64,000 nt of DNA from Mycobacterium sp. URHB0044 (GCF_000620625.1 NZ_JIAW01000007.1:286470-350469); one strand, 5' to 3'; counted from the first letter of the stretch, positions 8,651 to 17,489 are shown. Numbers and translations: made by a program. Notes: generated by a model from the sequence alone, not told the origin.

Positions 8651-9253
8651 CTAGGTTGCGAGGTCAGGTAACTCGGGTGCATCGACCGGTTCGGTCGGCG
8701 CATCGGGCAGCAGGCGCGCAGAGTTGCATACCGCGGCGAAGCAGATATAGGTGCCAGCGGTGAACAACACCTCGAGCAATTGCGATCGGTCGAAGTGCCC
8801 TGCGAGCTCAGCCCAGGTCGCATCGTCGACGACCTGATGGTCGATCAGTTGATCGACTGTTGCGAGCACGGCCCGCTCGACGGGTGACCACAGTTTTGCG
8901 GCAGGTCCCTGCGGGACCGCGTGCAACTGCTCCACCGTGAGCCCGGCCCGGTGCCCGATCCGCGTGTGCTGACTCCACTCGTACGCCGATCGGGCCACCC
9001 ACGCGACGCGAAGGATGATCAGCTCGCGCAAGCGCACGTCGACGGTGGCCGACTTCGCCAGCACGCGGTTGAACTCCAACCAGCCTTGACCGAGTGCGAC
9101 GTTGTGGGCGAACAGCCCCATCACCTTTGGCATGGGCCGGGCGTCCGATCCGGTGTACAGCTCTGGCCTGCCCAGATACCCCGGCAGTACCGCCTTGGCC
9201 CCGTCGCCCCACTGCTCGAACGGCAACGGGGAAAGTCGCTCGCCCTCAGACAT
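8651..9253 (-). CDS. Carboxymuconolactone decarboxylase (CMD) / AhpD-like family protein
   Basis: A 200-residue all-helical protein of the CMD family. The signature region is RELIILRVAWVARSAYEWSQ followed by HTRIGHRAGLT, which keeps the Glu/Trp/His pattern of CMD proteins but lacks the CxxC thiol pair of AhpD peroxidases. A function in ring-lactone decarboxylation or a related proton transfer is possible but unproven. The start at 9253 has GGTGA upstream. It leaves a 73-nt gap after the aldehyde dehydrogenase stop, whereas a longer reading would overlap that gene. Confidence 0.8.
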   Translation of the reverse strand: MSEGERLSPLPFEQWGDGAKAVLPGYLGRPELYTGSDARPMPKVMGLFAHNVALGQGWLEFNRVLAKSATVDVRLRELIILRVAWVARSAYEWSQHTRIGHRAGLTVEQLHAVPQGPAAKLWSPVERAVLATVDQLIDHQVVDDATWAELAGHFDRSQLLEVLFTAGTYICFAAVCNSARLLPDAPTEPVDAPELPDLAT

Positions 9254-9326
9254 TTTCACCGCCGGTTGCGTGGAAGACGGGGACGTCGTTATCCAGTTGG
9301 GTTGCCACGTGATACCCCTTGCTACT

Positions 9327-10772
9327 TCAGCCTGCGACGGCGATTGACTTGAGGTCGGTGTATCCGTCGAAGCCCTCGCGACCAAGCTCGCGGCCGTGCC
9401 CGCTGTTCTTCACCCCACCGAATGGCGCGAACGGGTCCATCGTGTAGCCCTGGTTGACACCGAATGTGCCCGTGCGGATTTGGGACGCGACCGATAGCCC
9501 GCGGATGCTGTCGGCGGTCCACACCGAGCCGGCCAGTCCGTAGTCGGAGTCGTTCGCGATGCGCACGGCCTGCGCTTCATCGTCGTAGGGAATGACGGTG
9601 AGCACGGGTCCGAAGATCTCTTCGCGCGCAATGGTCATGGAGTTGTCCGCGTCGCTGAACAGCGTCGGCCGGACGTACCAACCGCGCTCAAGGCCCTCGG
9701 GCGACTCGGCGCCGCCGGCCACGAGCCGCGCGCCTTCTCGCTCACCCGCGCGAATGTAGTCGCGCACCCTAGTCTGTTGGCGCCGTGCGACCAGCGGCCC
9801 CATCTGAGTGGCCGGGTCGGCCGGGTCCCCGATGACGATGGCTGCTAGCTCATTGGCCAGCGCGTCGACGAACTCGGAGGAACGCTTGGCGGGGACCAGG
9901 ATTCGGGTGAGGGCGTTGCAGATCTGGCCGCTGTTGGACAGGCTCGCGGAGCGGATTCCGGCCGCAGCGGTAGCGGGGTCGGCGTCGTCGAGCAGAATCG
10001 CCGCGGACTTGCCTCCAAGCTCGAGGCTGACGCGCTTGAGTTGCGCGCCGCACGCCGCGGCGACGTGCCGACCGGCCTCGGTAGACCCCGTGAAGGACAC
10101 CTTGTCCACGCCCGGGTGGGTGACGAGGTGTTCACCGACCTTGCCGTCGCCGGGCAACACGCTGACGACCCCGGGCGGGAGGCCGAGTTGCTCGAGCATG
10201 TCGGCCAGCAGCAACGCGTCGAGCGGGGACTCGGGCGCCGGCTTCAGCACGACACAGCATCCGGCCAGCAGCGCGGGCACCAGTTTGGTGGAGATCAGGA
10301 ACTGCGGCATGTTCCACGGCACGATCGCGGCTACCACGCCGACGGGTTCGCGGCGGATGTGCAGATCCGACCCGAAGAACCCGGCGCGCTTCTCCTCCCA
10401 CGGGTAGTCAGCCGCCACGTCGCAGAATGCGTTCATCATCATCAACGGCAGGCCCACCTGGGCGCGCTCGGCGAAGGTGATGGGAGCGCCGATTTCGGTG
10501 CTGATGGCCTGAGCCAGCTCCGATTTCCGCTCGGCGAAGACCTTCGCCAGTCGACGCACGACATCGATCCGCTCCGTCACCGCCAAGCGCGGCCACGGAC
10601 CTTCGTCGAACGCGGCGCGCGCCGCGGTCACGGCTGCGTCCACGTCGAGCGGACCGGCCGCGGCAACTCGAGCCACGGGCGTTTCGGAGTGTGGCGAGAT
10701 CACCTCGATGACCTCGCCGGAACTGGGTGCCACCCACGTCCCACCGATGAACAACGCGTCTTCGCGGTGCAT
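9327..10772 (-). CDS. Aldehyde dehydrogenase (NAD(P)+-dependent)
   Basis: A 481-residue member of the ALDH superfamily. It shows SFTGSTEAG (cofactor binding), the catalytic Glu in LELGGKSA, the nucleophilic Cys in SGQICNALTR, and the C-terminal GREGFDGYTDLKSI segment. ATG 10772 has a perfect AGGAGG 6 nt upstream. It probably oxidises an aldehyde from oxygenase or side-chain cleavage chemistry to the acid. It is transcribed divergently from the first Rieske gene across a short region carrying the MarR-type operator. Confidence 0.93.
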   Translation of the reverse strand: MHREDALFIGGTWVAPSSGEVIEVISPHSETPVARVAAAGPLDVDAAVTAARAAFDEGPWPRLAVTERIDVVRRLAKVFAERKSELAQAISTEIGAPITFAERAQVGLPLMMMNAFCDVAADYPWEEKRAGFFGSDLHIRREPVGVVAAIVPWNMPQFLISTKLVPALLAGCCVVLKPAPESPLDALLLADMLEQLGLPPGVVSVLPGDGKVGEHLVTHPGVDKVSFTGSTEAGRHVAAACGAQLKRVSLELGGKSAAILLDDADPATAAAGIRSASLSNSGQICNALTRILVPAKRSSEFVDALANELAAIVIGDPADPATQMGPLVARRQQTRVRDYIRAGEREGARLVAGGAESPEGLERGWYVRPTLFSDADNSMTIAREEIFGPVLTVIPYDDEAQAVRIANDSDYGLAGSVWTADSIRGLSVASQIRTGTFGVNQGYTMDPFAPFGGVKNSGHGRELGREGFDGYTDLKSIAVAG

Positions 10773-10806
10773 CGAAAGCCTCCTCGGCATAGCGCGCGAA
10801 CCATGA

Positions 10807-10846
10807 ATATCAACTACTTGTCATTGCGCCGTCGAGCATATACCGT
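10807..10846 (+). promoter_or_regulatory. Promoter with MarR-type operator upstream of the first Rieske gene
   Basis: The sequence ATATCAACTACTTGTCATTG (10807-10826) matches 19 of 20 bases of the reverse complement of the site before the reductase gene (14290-14309). It overlaps a -35-like TTGTCA (10818-10823), which is followed after 17 nt by TACCGT (10841-10846), a mycobacterial-type -10. The placement suits repression. The MarR gene at 13794 lies between the two operators and is the obvious candidate regulator. Confidence 0.65.
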
Positions 10847-10909
10847 CGGTCGAGGAAGGTCCCGAACTGCGCCAAACGCAAGTGGCGGCCCAATTCGACA
10901 GGAGCAGCG

Positions 10910-12175
10910 GTGGCTCGTTTCCCGAAGCCAGCTGAAGGTAGTTGGACACAGCACTATCCCGAACTCGGCACCGCCCCGGTGTCCTACGAGGACTCCATCT
11001 CGCCGGAGGTCTACGAGCTCGAGCGGGAAGCGATCTTCAAGCGCGCGTGGCTCAATGTCGGCCGCGTCGAGCAACTTCCGCGCACGGGCAGCTACTTCAC
11101 CAAGGAGCTCAAGGTCGCGAAGACCTCGATCATCCTGGTGCGCAACAAACAGGGGCAGGTCAACGCCTTTCACAACATCTGCAGGCACCGCGGCAACAAG
11201 CTGGTGTGGAACGACATGCCGCTGGAGGAAACCAGCGGCATGTGTCGGCAGTTCACGTGCAAGTACCACGCCTGGCGCTACGACCTGGACGGCGAGCTGA
11301 CCTTCGTCCAGCAGGAAGGCGAGTTCTTCGACCTCGACAAGAGCGAGTACGGCCTGGTTCCCGTTCACTGCGAGGTCTGGGAAGGCTTCATCTTCGTCAA
11401 CTTCGCGAAGGTGCCGGAGCAGACGCTCACCGAGTTCCTCGGCCCGATGATCACTGATCTCGCGGGCTACCCGTTCGGCGAGCTGACGTCGCGCTGGTAC
11501 TACCGCTCAGAGGTGAACGCGAACTGGAAGCTCTACATGGACGCGTTCCAGGAGTTCTATCACGCCCCCATCCTGCACGCGAACCAGTCGCCGACGAAGT
11601 TCTCGAAGGCCGCCGCGGAGGCTGGCTTCGAGGCGCCGCACTATCGCATCGCCGGCCCCCACCGCTTGGTGAGCACGTCCGGAATCCGTGCGTGGGAATT
11701 GGACGCCGAGATGCGCAAGCCCATGGAGGACATCTGCCAGAGCGGGCTGTTCGGGCCGTGGGACAGCCGTGACATCGGCGACATGCCGACCGGCATCAAC
11801 CCCGCCAGATGTAGCCCGTGGGGCCTGGATTCGTTCCAGCTGTTCCCGAACTTCGTCATCCTGTTCTGGGGCCAGGGCTGGTACCTGACCTATCACTACT
11901 GGCCGACGTCGTACAACACCCACGTGTTCGAGGGCACCTTGTACTTTCCGGAGCCCCGCACCCCGTGGGAACGCATCGCGCAGGAACTCGCGGCGGTGTC
12001 CTTCAAGGAGTACGGATTGCAGGACGCCAACACCCTCGAGGCCACGCAGACGATGGTCGAGTCGCGTGTCGTCGAGAAGTTCCTGTTGAACGATCAGGAG
12101 GTGCTCTTGCGCCACCTTCATGCCGAAACGAAGGCGTGGATCAGCGACTACCAGAGCAAGACGGCCGGGGTGTGA
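10910..12175 (+). CDS. Rieske non-heme iron oxygenase, alpha subunit (module 1)
   Basis: 421 residues. The Rieske [2Fe-2S] ligands are C91-x-H93 (CRHRG) and C117-xx-H120 (CKYHAW). The mononuclear iron site includes H218 and H223 in EFYHAPILH, with Glu215 at the position of the usual bridging acid. The start is GTG 10910 with AGGAG 5 nt upstream. It is followed after 4 nt by a small helical protein. No NTF2-like beta subunit is nearby, so it is probably an alpha-only oligomer. It should receive electrons from the flavin/2Fe-2S reductase at 14320 and mono- or dihydroxylate the substrate. Module 2 at 16227 is a close paralogue. Confidence 0.93.
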   Translation: MARFPKPAEGSWTQHYPELGTAPVSYEDSISPEVYELEREAIFKRAWLNVGRVEQLPRTGSYFTKELKVAKTSIILVRNKQGQVNAFHNICRHRGNKLVWNDMPLEETSGMCRQFTCKYHAWRYDLDGELTFVQQEGEFFDLDKSEYGLVPVHCEVWEGFIFVNFAKVPEQTLTEFLGPMITDLAGYPFGELTSRWYYRSEVNANWKLYMDAFQEFYHAPILHANQSPTKFSKAAAEAGFEAPHYRIAGPHRLVSTSGIRAWELDAEMRKPMEDICQSGLFGPWDSRDIGDMPTGINPARCSPWGLDSFQLFPNFVILFWGQGWYLTYHYWPTSYNTHVFEGTLYFPEPRTPWERIAQELAAVSFKEYGLQDANTLEATQTMVESRVVEKFLLNDQEVLLRHLHAETKAWISDYQSKTAGV

Positions 12176-12179
12176 TGCG

Positions 12180-12509
12180 ATGACTGCCATGCTGCCAACC
12201 GAATTCGCCGAATTCGAGCAGTTCTCCGACTGGTGCTTGCCGAGCGAGCGGGAGCGCTACGCAAAGCGCCTGGCCAGCTCGATGGCCGACATGCAGGCGT
12301 TCTACGACGCCATCACCGTTCGGGCGGAGGACGCAATTGCGTACTGCGACAAGTTCCCCCTAGACGACCTGCCCGACGACGTGCTGAATCTGATGCACCT
12401 GCTGTACTCCATGATCATGGTGTCCTTTCCCGTCGAGTGCTGGAAACAGCCGCGCGTCCCCGATTCGGGCGCATCGACCCTGGACTGCCTGTCCGAACCC
12501 GTTCCGTGA
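12180..12509 (+). CDS. Small helical protein paired with Rieske oxygenase (module 1), unknown function
   Basis: A 109-residue protein of no family that I recognise. It is clearly homologous to the protein at 17492. Conserved blocks are WCLPSE-x-ER, KRLASSM, the invariant YCDKFPLDD (55-63), the NLMHLLYS helix and a C-terminal EPVP. The pattern is amphipathic and probably all-helical. It is too short, and of the wrong fold, for an oxygenase beta subunit (about 160-180 residues, alpha+beta). It starts 4 nt after the Rieske stop and overlaps the amidohydrolase start (GTGA). A stabilising subunit, coupling protein or assembly factor for the oxygenase is the simplest inference. Confidence 0.8.
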   Translation: MTAMLPTEFAEFEQFSDWCLPSERERYAKRLASSMADMQAFYDAITVRAEDAIAYCDKFPLDDLPDDVLNLMHLLYSMIMVSFPVECWKQPRVPDSGASTLDCLSEPVP

Positions 12510-13753
12510 CCGAACCACTGGTCCTTAGGGCCGATCGCTGGGTCGACATCGACGCGGGCGAAATCCGTTCACCGGCGGTGATCGTGGTGGACGGCAATCG
12601 CATCACTGCCGTCAATCCGACTGAGCCACTGCCGGATTCGGCTGTTGAAGTCAACCTCGGCGACGTCACGCTGCTTCCAGGTCTGATGGACATGGAACTC
12701 AATCTGCTCATCGGCGGGCCTGGCGGGCCGGATGGGCTGCCCTCGCCGATGCACGGGGTTCAGGATGACCCCGCCTATCGCACGCTTCGCGGTGCCGTGA
12801 ACGCTCGCACGACGCTGTTGGCGGGCTTCACCACCGTGCGCAACCTCGGCCTGATGGTCAAGACCGGCGGGTACCTGTTGGACGTCGCCTTGCAACGCGC
12901 GATCGAGAACGGCTGGCACGAAGGCCCGCGCATCTTCCCGGCCGGCCACGCGGTGACGCCCTACGGCGGACATCTCGATCCCACCGTGTTTCAGCGGCTG
13001 GCGCCTGGCATCATGCCGCTATCGGTGGCCGAGGGGATCGCCAACGGCGTGCCCGATGTCATTGCCTGTGTGCGCTACCAGATTCGCCACGGCGCCAAGC
13101 TGATCAAGGTGTCGGCGTCCGGCGGCGTGATGTCACACAGCACCGCGCCGGGTTCCCAGCAGTATTCGGACGCCGAGTTCGAGGCGATCGCCGACGAGGC
13201 ACACCGCGCGGGTGTGCGCGTGGCCGCGCACGCCGTTGGCGACAGTGCCATCCGGGCCTGCATCAGGGCCGGCATCGATTGCATCGAGCACGGGTTCCTC
13301 GCCACCGACGACACCATCCAGATGATGGTCGACCACGACACGTTCCTCGTCTCGACGACGTACCTCACCGAGTCGATGGCCGTCGATCGCATCGCCCCCG
13401 AGTTGCGCAAGAAGGCGGCCGAGGTCTTTCCGCAAGCCCAGGCGATGCTGCCCAAGGCCATCAAGGCGGGAGTCAAGATCGCGTGCGGGTCGGATGCGCC
13501 CGCCATCCCGCATGGCGAGAACGCCAAGGAGATCTGCGCACTGGTCGATCGGGGCATGACCCCGATGGGGGCGCTGCGGGCGGCCACCGTCACGAGTGCC
13601 GAACTCATCGAGGCCGACGGTGAACTCGGCCGCATCGCCCCTGGGTATCTCGCCGACATCATCGCGGTACCCGGCGACCCGTCCCGTGACATCACGACCA
13701 CACTCGACGTGCGGTTCGTGATGAAGGACGGCCATGTCTACAAGCGGCCGTAG
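12506..13753 (+). CDS. Amidohydrolase-1 family protein with altered first metal motif
   Basis: 415 residues, starting at GTG 12506 inside a GTGA overlap. The barrel has the carboxylatable-Lys strand (KLIKVSASGG), AAHAVG, IEHG and GSDAP, all as in imidazolonepropionase- or prolidase-like amidohydrolases. The opening motif LPGLMDMELNL, however, has Glu64 and Asn66 where almost all relatives carry HxH. The C terminus returns to the beta-sandwich (GELGRIAPGYLADIIAV). It may use one metal or altered ligands. The likely role is ring or amide/ester hydrolysis of a pathway intermediate. Confidence 0.85.
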   Translation: MTEPLVLRADRWVDIDAGEIRSPAVIVVDGNRITAVNPTEPLPDSAVEVNLGDVTLLPGLMDMELNLLIGGPGGPDGLPSPMHGVQDDPAYRTLRGAVNARTTLLAGFTTVRNLGLMVKTGGYLLDVALQRAIENGWHEGPRIFPAGHAVTPYGGHLDPTVFQRLAPGIMPLSVAEGIANGVPDVIACVRYQIRHGAKLIKVSASGGVMSHSTAPGSQQYSDAEFEAIADEAHRAGVRVAAHAVGDSAIRACIRAGIDCIEHGFLATDDTIQMMVDHDTFLVSTTYLTESMAVDRIAPELRKKAAEVFPQAQAMLPKAIKAGVKIACGSDAPAIPHGENAKEICALVDRGMTPMGALRAATVTSAELIEADGELGRIAPGYLADIIAVPGDPSRDITTTLDVRFVMKDGHVYKRP

Positions 13754-13793
13754 GCTGGTCCGGGCGAGCGAAGCGACGGGAGACGGGTCCAGC

Positions 13794-14246
13794 ATGGAAC
13801 TCACGCACAACATCCTGTGGCTGCTGAAACAGAGCTTCTACTTCTCGTACGGCTCCGTCAACGAATCGATCAGCGGCCACGGCGTCACCATGGGTCAACT
13901 CGGCCTGTTGCGTCAGCTGGCTGACGAACCTGGGCTGTCGGGCGCGCAGCTGGCCCGGCGGCTCCTGATCACCCCGCAGGGGGCCCAGCTCGCGTTGACG
14001 TCCCTTGAGCGCAGCGGGCTGGTGGAACGCAAGCCAGACCCCGCGCACGGCCGAATTCTGCGGGCATATCTCACCGATAAGGGACGCGACGTCACCGCCG
14101 CCGTGTACGCCGACGCAGTCGCAGCACACAACGAGGTGTTCGGCGTCCTCGACGACGACGAGCAGAAGACGCTGCACGACCTCCTGGCCCGGATCGTCGA
14201 ACAGGGCACCGGCCATCCGTTTCGGGACCACCACTCACCACCCTGA
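13794..14246 (+). CDS. MarR-family transcriptional regulator
   Basis: About 150 residues with a winged helix (LLRQLADEPGLSGAQLARRL, the recognition helix, then a wing near GLVERKPDPAHGR) flanked by dimerisation helices. I chose ATG 13794. An ATG at 13734 with AAGGA upstream is also open, but it would overlap the previous gene by 20 nt and add a low-complexity leader. The gene sits inside the Rieske cluster between two near-identical 20-nt operators (10807 and 14290), so it probably represses both promoters. The ligand may be an aromatic acid or CoA thioester. Confidence 0.87.
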   Translation: MELTHNILWLLKQSFYFSYGSVNESISGHGVTMGQLGLLRQLADEPGLSGAQLARRLLITPQGAQLALTSLERSGLVERKPDPAHGRILRAYLTDKGRDVTAAVYADAVAAHNEVFGVLDDDEQKTLHDLLARIVEQGTGHPFRDHHSPP

Positions 14247-14289
14247 TCGTCACGACGGTTGCGCACTTCTGACAGCTCACCACTGTCGG

Positions 14290-14312
14290 CAATGACAAGT
14301 ACTTGATATAGT
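14290..14312 (+). promoter_or_regulatory. MarR-type operator and leaderless-type promoter of the reductase gene
   Basis: The segment holds the perfect palindrome CAAGTACTTG (14296-14305) within the 20-nt element shared with 10807-10826. A TATAGT -10 box (14307-14312) overlaps its right end and lies 7 nt before the ATG at 14320. No Shine-Dalgarno precedes that ATG, so the transcript is probably leaderless and is blocked when the operator is occupied. Confidence 0.65.
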
Positions 14313-14319
14313 TGAGTAG

Positions 14320-15399
14320 ATGAGCGGATCAGCGGCAAGTGAAGTGGTCGACGGGGCGACTCGAAGCGGAGTCGAGCCGCTGAACGGCACCGGTTTTGCC
14401 GGCTTTGCGCCCTTGACGGTCAAGCGGATTCAGCAGGAAACCGACGAGGCCGTGTCGTTGGTGTTCGACGTGCCGAGCTCGTGGGCGCCGCACTTCGAGT
14501 ACCAAGCCGGCCAGTTCCTCACCCTCCGCGTCACGGTCGCCGGTGAGGAGTACCGGCGGTGCTACTCGATGTCGTCCTCCCCCATCGTCGGTGACGACCT
14601 CCGCATCACGGTCAAACGGGATCGCGATGGCGTGGTGTCCAATTGGCTCAACGACAACGTGGCGGCGGGCGACGAAATCCATGCCGCTCCACCGGAGGGC
14701 CGGTTCGTTCTCACGGACTCCGATCGGGAGCTCGTCGCCTTTGCAGGGGGCAGCGGCATCACGCCGGTGTTCTCACTGGTCGCCTCGGCGCTTGCCGGCA
14801 CGTCACGTCGGGTTCGGTTGTTCTACGCCAATCGCCGTCGCGAATCGGTGATCTTCGCCGACGCGCTGGAACGGCTCGTCGCGGCACATCCCGATCGACT
14901 CGTGGTCCAGCATCACTTCGACGACGACGCCGGCGTGGTGGACCCGGACCAGCTCGCGTCGTTCGTCGGCGCTGCAGGAGATGCCGAACTCTACATCTGT
15001 GGACCTGCGCCCTTCATGGACGCCGTGGAGTCCACCGCGCTGGCCGTGGGCGTGCGAGCAGACCGGATGCACCTGGAACGCTTTCAGCACACCGAAATCA
15101 CACCCGCCGACGTTGGCCCGCGCGTGACCGACGAGGTCACCATCGTGCTGGACCGCCGCGCCACGGTTGCGCAGTACCGAGCCGGAAACACGTTGCTACA
15201 AACCGCCCGCATGGCCGGCTTGACTGCACCCGCTTCCTGCGAAACCGGCTCCTGCGGTACGTGTATGGCCCATTTGGAGGAGGGCACCGCGCGGATGTTC
15301 AACAACGATGCGCTGGAGGCCGATGAAGTGGCCGAGGGTTGGGTGCTTACCTGTCAGGCCGTCCCCACGAGCCCGAGGGTCCGAGTCGTCTATGAGTAA
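14320..15399 (+). CDS. Flavin/[2Fe-2S] oxygenase reductase (KshB/phenol-hydroxylase-reductase type)
   Basis: 359 residues in the order FAD-binding barrel (YRRCYSMSS, about 75-85), NAD(P)H domain (GGSGITPV, then YICGPAPFMDAV) and a C-terminal plant-type [2Fe-2S] domain with C307, C312, C315 (CETGSCGTCM) and C345. This class IA layout passes electrons from NADH to Rieske oxygenases. It lies between the two Rieske modules and is the only dedicated reductase among them, so it probably serves both. Its ferredoxin domain resembles the stand-alone ferredoxin at 43303. Confidence 0.94.
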   Translation: MSGSAASEVVDGATRSGVEPLNGTGFAGFAPLTVKRIQQETDEAVSLVFDVPSSWAPHFEYQAGQFLTLRVTVAGEEYRRCYSMSSSPIVGDDLRITVKRDRDGVVSNWLNDNVAAGDEIHAAPPEGRFVLTDSDRELVAFAGGSGITPVFSLVASALAGTSRRVRLFYANRRRESVIFADALERLVAAHPDRLVVQHHFDDDAGVVDPDQLASFVGAAGDAELYICGPAPFMDAVESTALAVGVRADRMHLERFQHTEITPADVGPRVTDEVTIVLDRRATVAQYRAGNTLLQTARMAGLTAPASCETGSCGTCMAHLEEGTARMFNNDALEADEVAEGWVLTCQAVPTSPRVRVVYE

Positions 15400-15409
15400 G
15401 GAGCCGAAC

Positions 15410-15436
15410 ATGGCTGACGCGAGGTGTCACCGGTGA
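15410..15436 (+). other. Eight-codon mini-ORF coupled to the next SDR gene
   Basis: AAGGAG with 7-nt spacing precedes an ATG whose frame reads MADARCHR and stops at TGA 15434-15436. That stop overlaps the GTG at 15433 that probably opens the SDR (GTGA). It is either a tiny translated leader that couples ribosomes into the SDR gene, or the relic of an N terminus disrupted by a frameshift. Confidence 0.4.
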
Positions 15437-16176
15437 GCCGGGTCGCAGTGGTCACCGGTGGTGCATCCGGAATGGGCGAGGCGACGTGTCATGCGCTCGG
15501 CCGCAACGGCCACGAGGTGGCAGTGCTCGACGTCAACGGCGACGCGGCGCAACGGGTGGCAGAGGACTTGCGTAGCGGCGGCGTCAACGCACTCGGCGTC
15601 GCGGCCGACGTCACCGACCGACCCGCCGTGGAGGAGGCGTTCGCGAAGATCCGTTCCGAGCTCGGCCCGGTCGGCATCCTGGTGACCAGCGCTGGGCTGG
15701 TGGACTTTTCTCCGTTCACCGACATCACGATCGAGTCGTGGGCACGCCTCATCGATGTCAACCTGACCGGCACGTTCCACTGTTGTCAGGTCGCACTGCC
15801 CGACATGGAGGCGGCGAAATGGGGCCGTATCGTCATGATCTCCTCGTCGAGCGCCCAGCGCGGCTCCCCGAAGATGGCCCACTACGCCGCATCCAAGGGT
15901 GCATTGATCTCGCTGACGAAATCGCTGGCGCGCGAGTACGCGTCGCTGGGCATCACCGTCAACAACGTCCCGCCATCGGGCATCGAGACACCCATGCAGC
16001 ACGAAGCGCAGCGCGACGGCAACCTGCCGCCCAACGAGACGATGGCAAGCAACATTCCGCTCGGCCACCTCGGCACCGGCGACGACATCGCCGCGGCGGT
16101 GGCGTTCCTGTGCTCCGAGGAGGCCGGCTTCATCACCGGCCAGGTGCTCGGCGTCAATGGTGGATCCGTGATGTGA
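15433..16176 (+). CDS. SDR-family NAD(P)-dependent oxidoreductase
   Basis: About 247 residues. Motifs are VVTGGASGMGE, a TSAG in place of NNAG, ISSSSAQ with the catalytic Ser, YAASK, and the C-terminal FITGQVLGVNGG. It resembles 3-oxoacyl-ACP-reductase or cyclohexanol/dihydrodiol-type SDRs. GTG 15433 and GTG 15424 are both possible starts; the former overlaps the mini-ORF stop. Lying between the reductase and the second Rieske gene, it could rearomatise or oxidise the dihydrodiol or alcohol formed by the oxygenases. Confidence 0.87.
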   Translation: MSRVAVVTGGASGMGEATCHALGRNGHEVAVLDVNGDAAQRVAEDLRSGGVNALGVAADVTDRPAVEEAFAKIRSELGPVGILVTSAGLVDFSPFTDITIESWARLIDVNLTGTFHCCQVALPDMEAAKWGRIVMISSSSAQRGSPKMAHYAASKGALISLTKSLAREYASLGITVNNVPPSGIETPMQHEAQRDGNLPPNETMASNIPLGHLGTGDDIAAAVAFLCSEEAGFITGQVLGVNGGSVM

Positions 16177-16226
16177 CAAGCGTTCCACGTCAGGCAAATC
16201 CGCAGCGTTCGAACTAGGAGGATGAC

Positions 16227-17489
16227 ATGGCCCGCTGGCCGAAACCCGCCGAGGGAAGTTGGACTGAGCACTACCCCGACCTTGGCACGGGACCCATCTC
16301 GTTCCGCGACTCGACGTCCGAAGAGTTCTACGAACTCGAGCGCGAGGCCATCTTCAAACGCGCCTGGCTCAACGTCGCTCGCGTAGAAGAGGTGCCTCGC
16401 GTCGGCAGCTACCTCACCAAGGAGATTGCGGTCGTCAACGCCTCCATCATCGTGGTGCGCGGCAAGGACCAGAAGATCCGCGCGTTCTACAACGTATGTA
16501 GGCACCGCGGTAACAAGTTGGTGTGGAACGACTTTCCCCGCCAGGAAACCAAGGGCATGTGCCGGCAGTTCACCTGCAAGTACCACGCCTGGCGCTACGA
16601 CCTCGAGGGTGCGCTCACCTACGTTCAGCAGGAGTCGGAGTTCTTCGACGTCGACAAGGCCGAGTACGGACTGCGGCCCGTGCACTGCGAGGTATGGAAC
16701 GGATTCATCTTCGTCAACTTCGACGAGGAGCCACGGCAAACGCTGCGCGAGTTCCTCGGGCCAATGGTCACCGGCCTCGACGACTATCCGTTCGAAATGC
16801 TCACCGAGCGCTACGACTTCGTCGCCGACAACAACAGCAACTGGAAGGTCTTTGCCGACGCGTTTCAGGAGTACTACCACGTGCCGGCGCTTCATCCGCA
16901 ACAGGTGCCGTCCGCGGTGCGCGATCCCGGTGCAGCCTTCGAATGTGCGCACTTTCAGCTCGACGGGCCGCACCGACTGGTATCCACTGCCGGGACCCGT
17001 CGCTGGGAGCTCGCGCCCGAGTTCATGTACCCGATCGAGCGGGCGACCAGGAGCGGGCTCGTCGGCCCGTGGCGGACCCCCGACATCGGCGAACTGCCGA
17101 AGGGCCTGAATCCCGGAAACATTTCGCCATGGGGAATCAGCAACTTCCAGATCTTCCCCAACCTGGAGATCCTCATCTACGGCGGCTGGTACCTCCTTTA
17201 CCGATACTGGCCGACGTCGCACAACACTCATCGGTTCGAGGCCTACACCGGCTTCCACCCGGCCCGAACCGTCCGGGAGCGCATCGAACACGAGGTGGCG
17301 TCGGTGGTACTCAAGGAGTTCGCACTGCAGGACGCAGGCATGCTCGGGGGCACCCAGGCGGCCCTCGAAACCGGCATCGTCGACCACTTTCCGCTCAACG
17401 ATCAGGAGATCCTCGTCCGGCATCTGCACAAGGTGGTCGGCGACTGGGTGGGCGAATATCAGCGCGAGTCCGCGTCGGTTGGGGTGTGA
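16227..17489 (+). CDS. Rieske non-heme iron oxygenase, alpha subunit (module 2)
   Basis: 420 residues, collinear with the module 1 oxygenase from the first residue (MAR-x-PKPAEGSW). Rieske ligands are C91-x-H93 and C117-xx-H120, and the iron site contains H218 and H223 (EYYHVPALH) with Glu215. A strong AGGAGG precedes ATG 16227. The substrate-pocket half (about 225-330) differs most from module 1, which suggests a different substrate or position of attack. It is followed 2 nt later by a paralogue of the small helical protein, repeating the module 1 layout. Confidence 0.93.
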   Translation: MARWPKPAEGSWTEHYPDLGTGPISFRDSTSEEFYELEREAIFKRAWLNVARVEEVPRVGSYLTKEIAVVNASIIVVRGKDQKIRAFYNVCRHRGNKLVWNDFPRQETKGMCRQFTCKYHAWRYDLEGALTYVQQESEFFDVDKAEYGLRPVHCEVWNGFIFVNFDEEPRQTLREFLGPMVTGLDDYPFEMLTERYDFVADNNSNWKVFADAFQEYYHVPALHPQQVPSAVRDPGAAFECAHFQLDGPHRLVSTAGTRRWELAPEFMYPIERATRSGLVGPWRTPDIGELPKGLNPGNISPWGISNFQIFPNLEILIYGGWYLLYRYWPTSHNTHRFEAYTGFHPARTVRERIEHEVASVVLKEFALQDAGMLGGTQAALETGIVDHFPLNDQEILVRHLHKVVGDWVGEYQRESASVGV

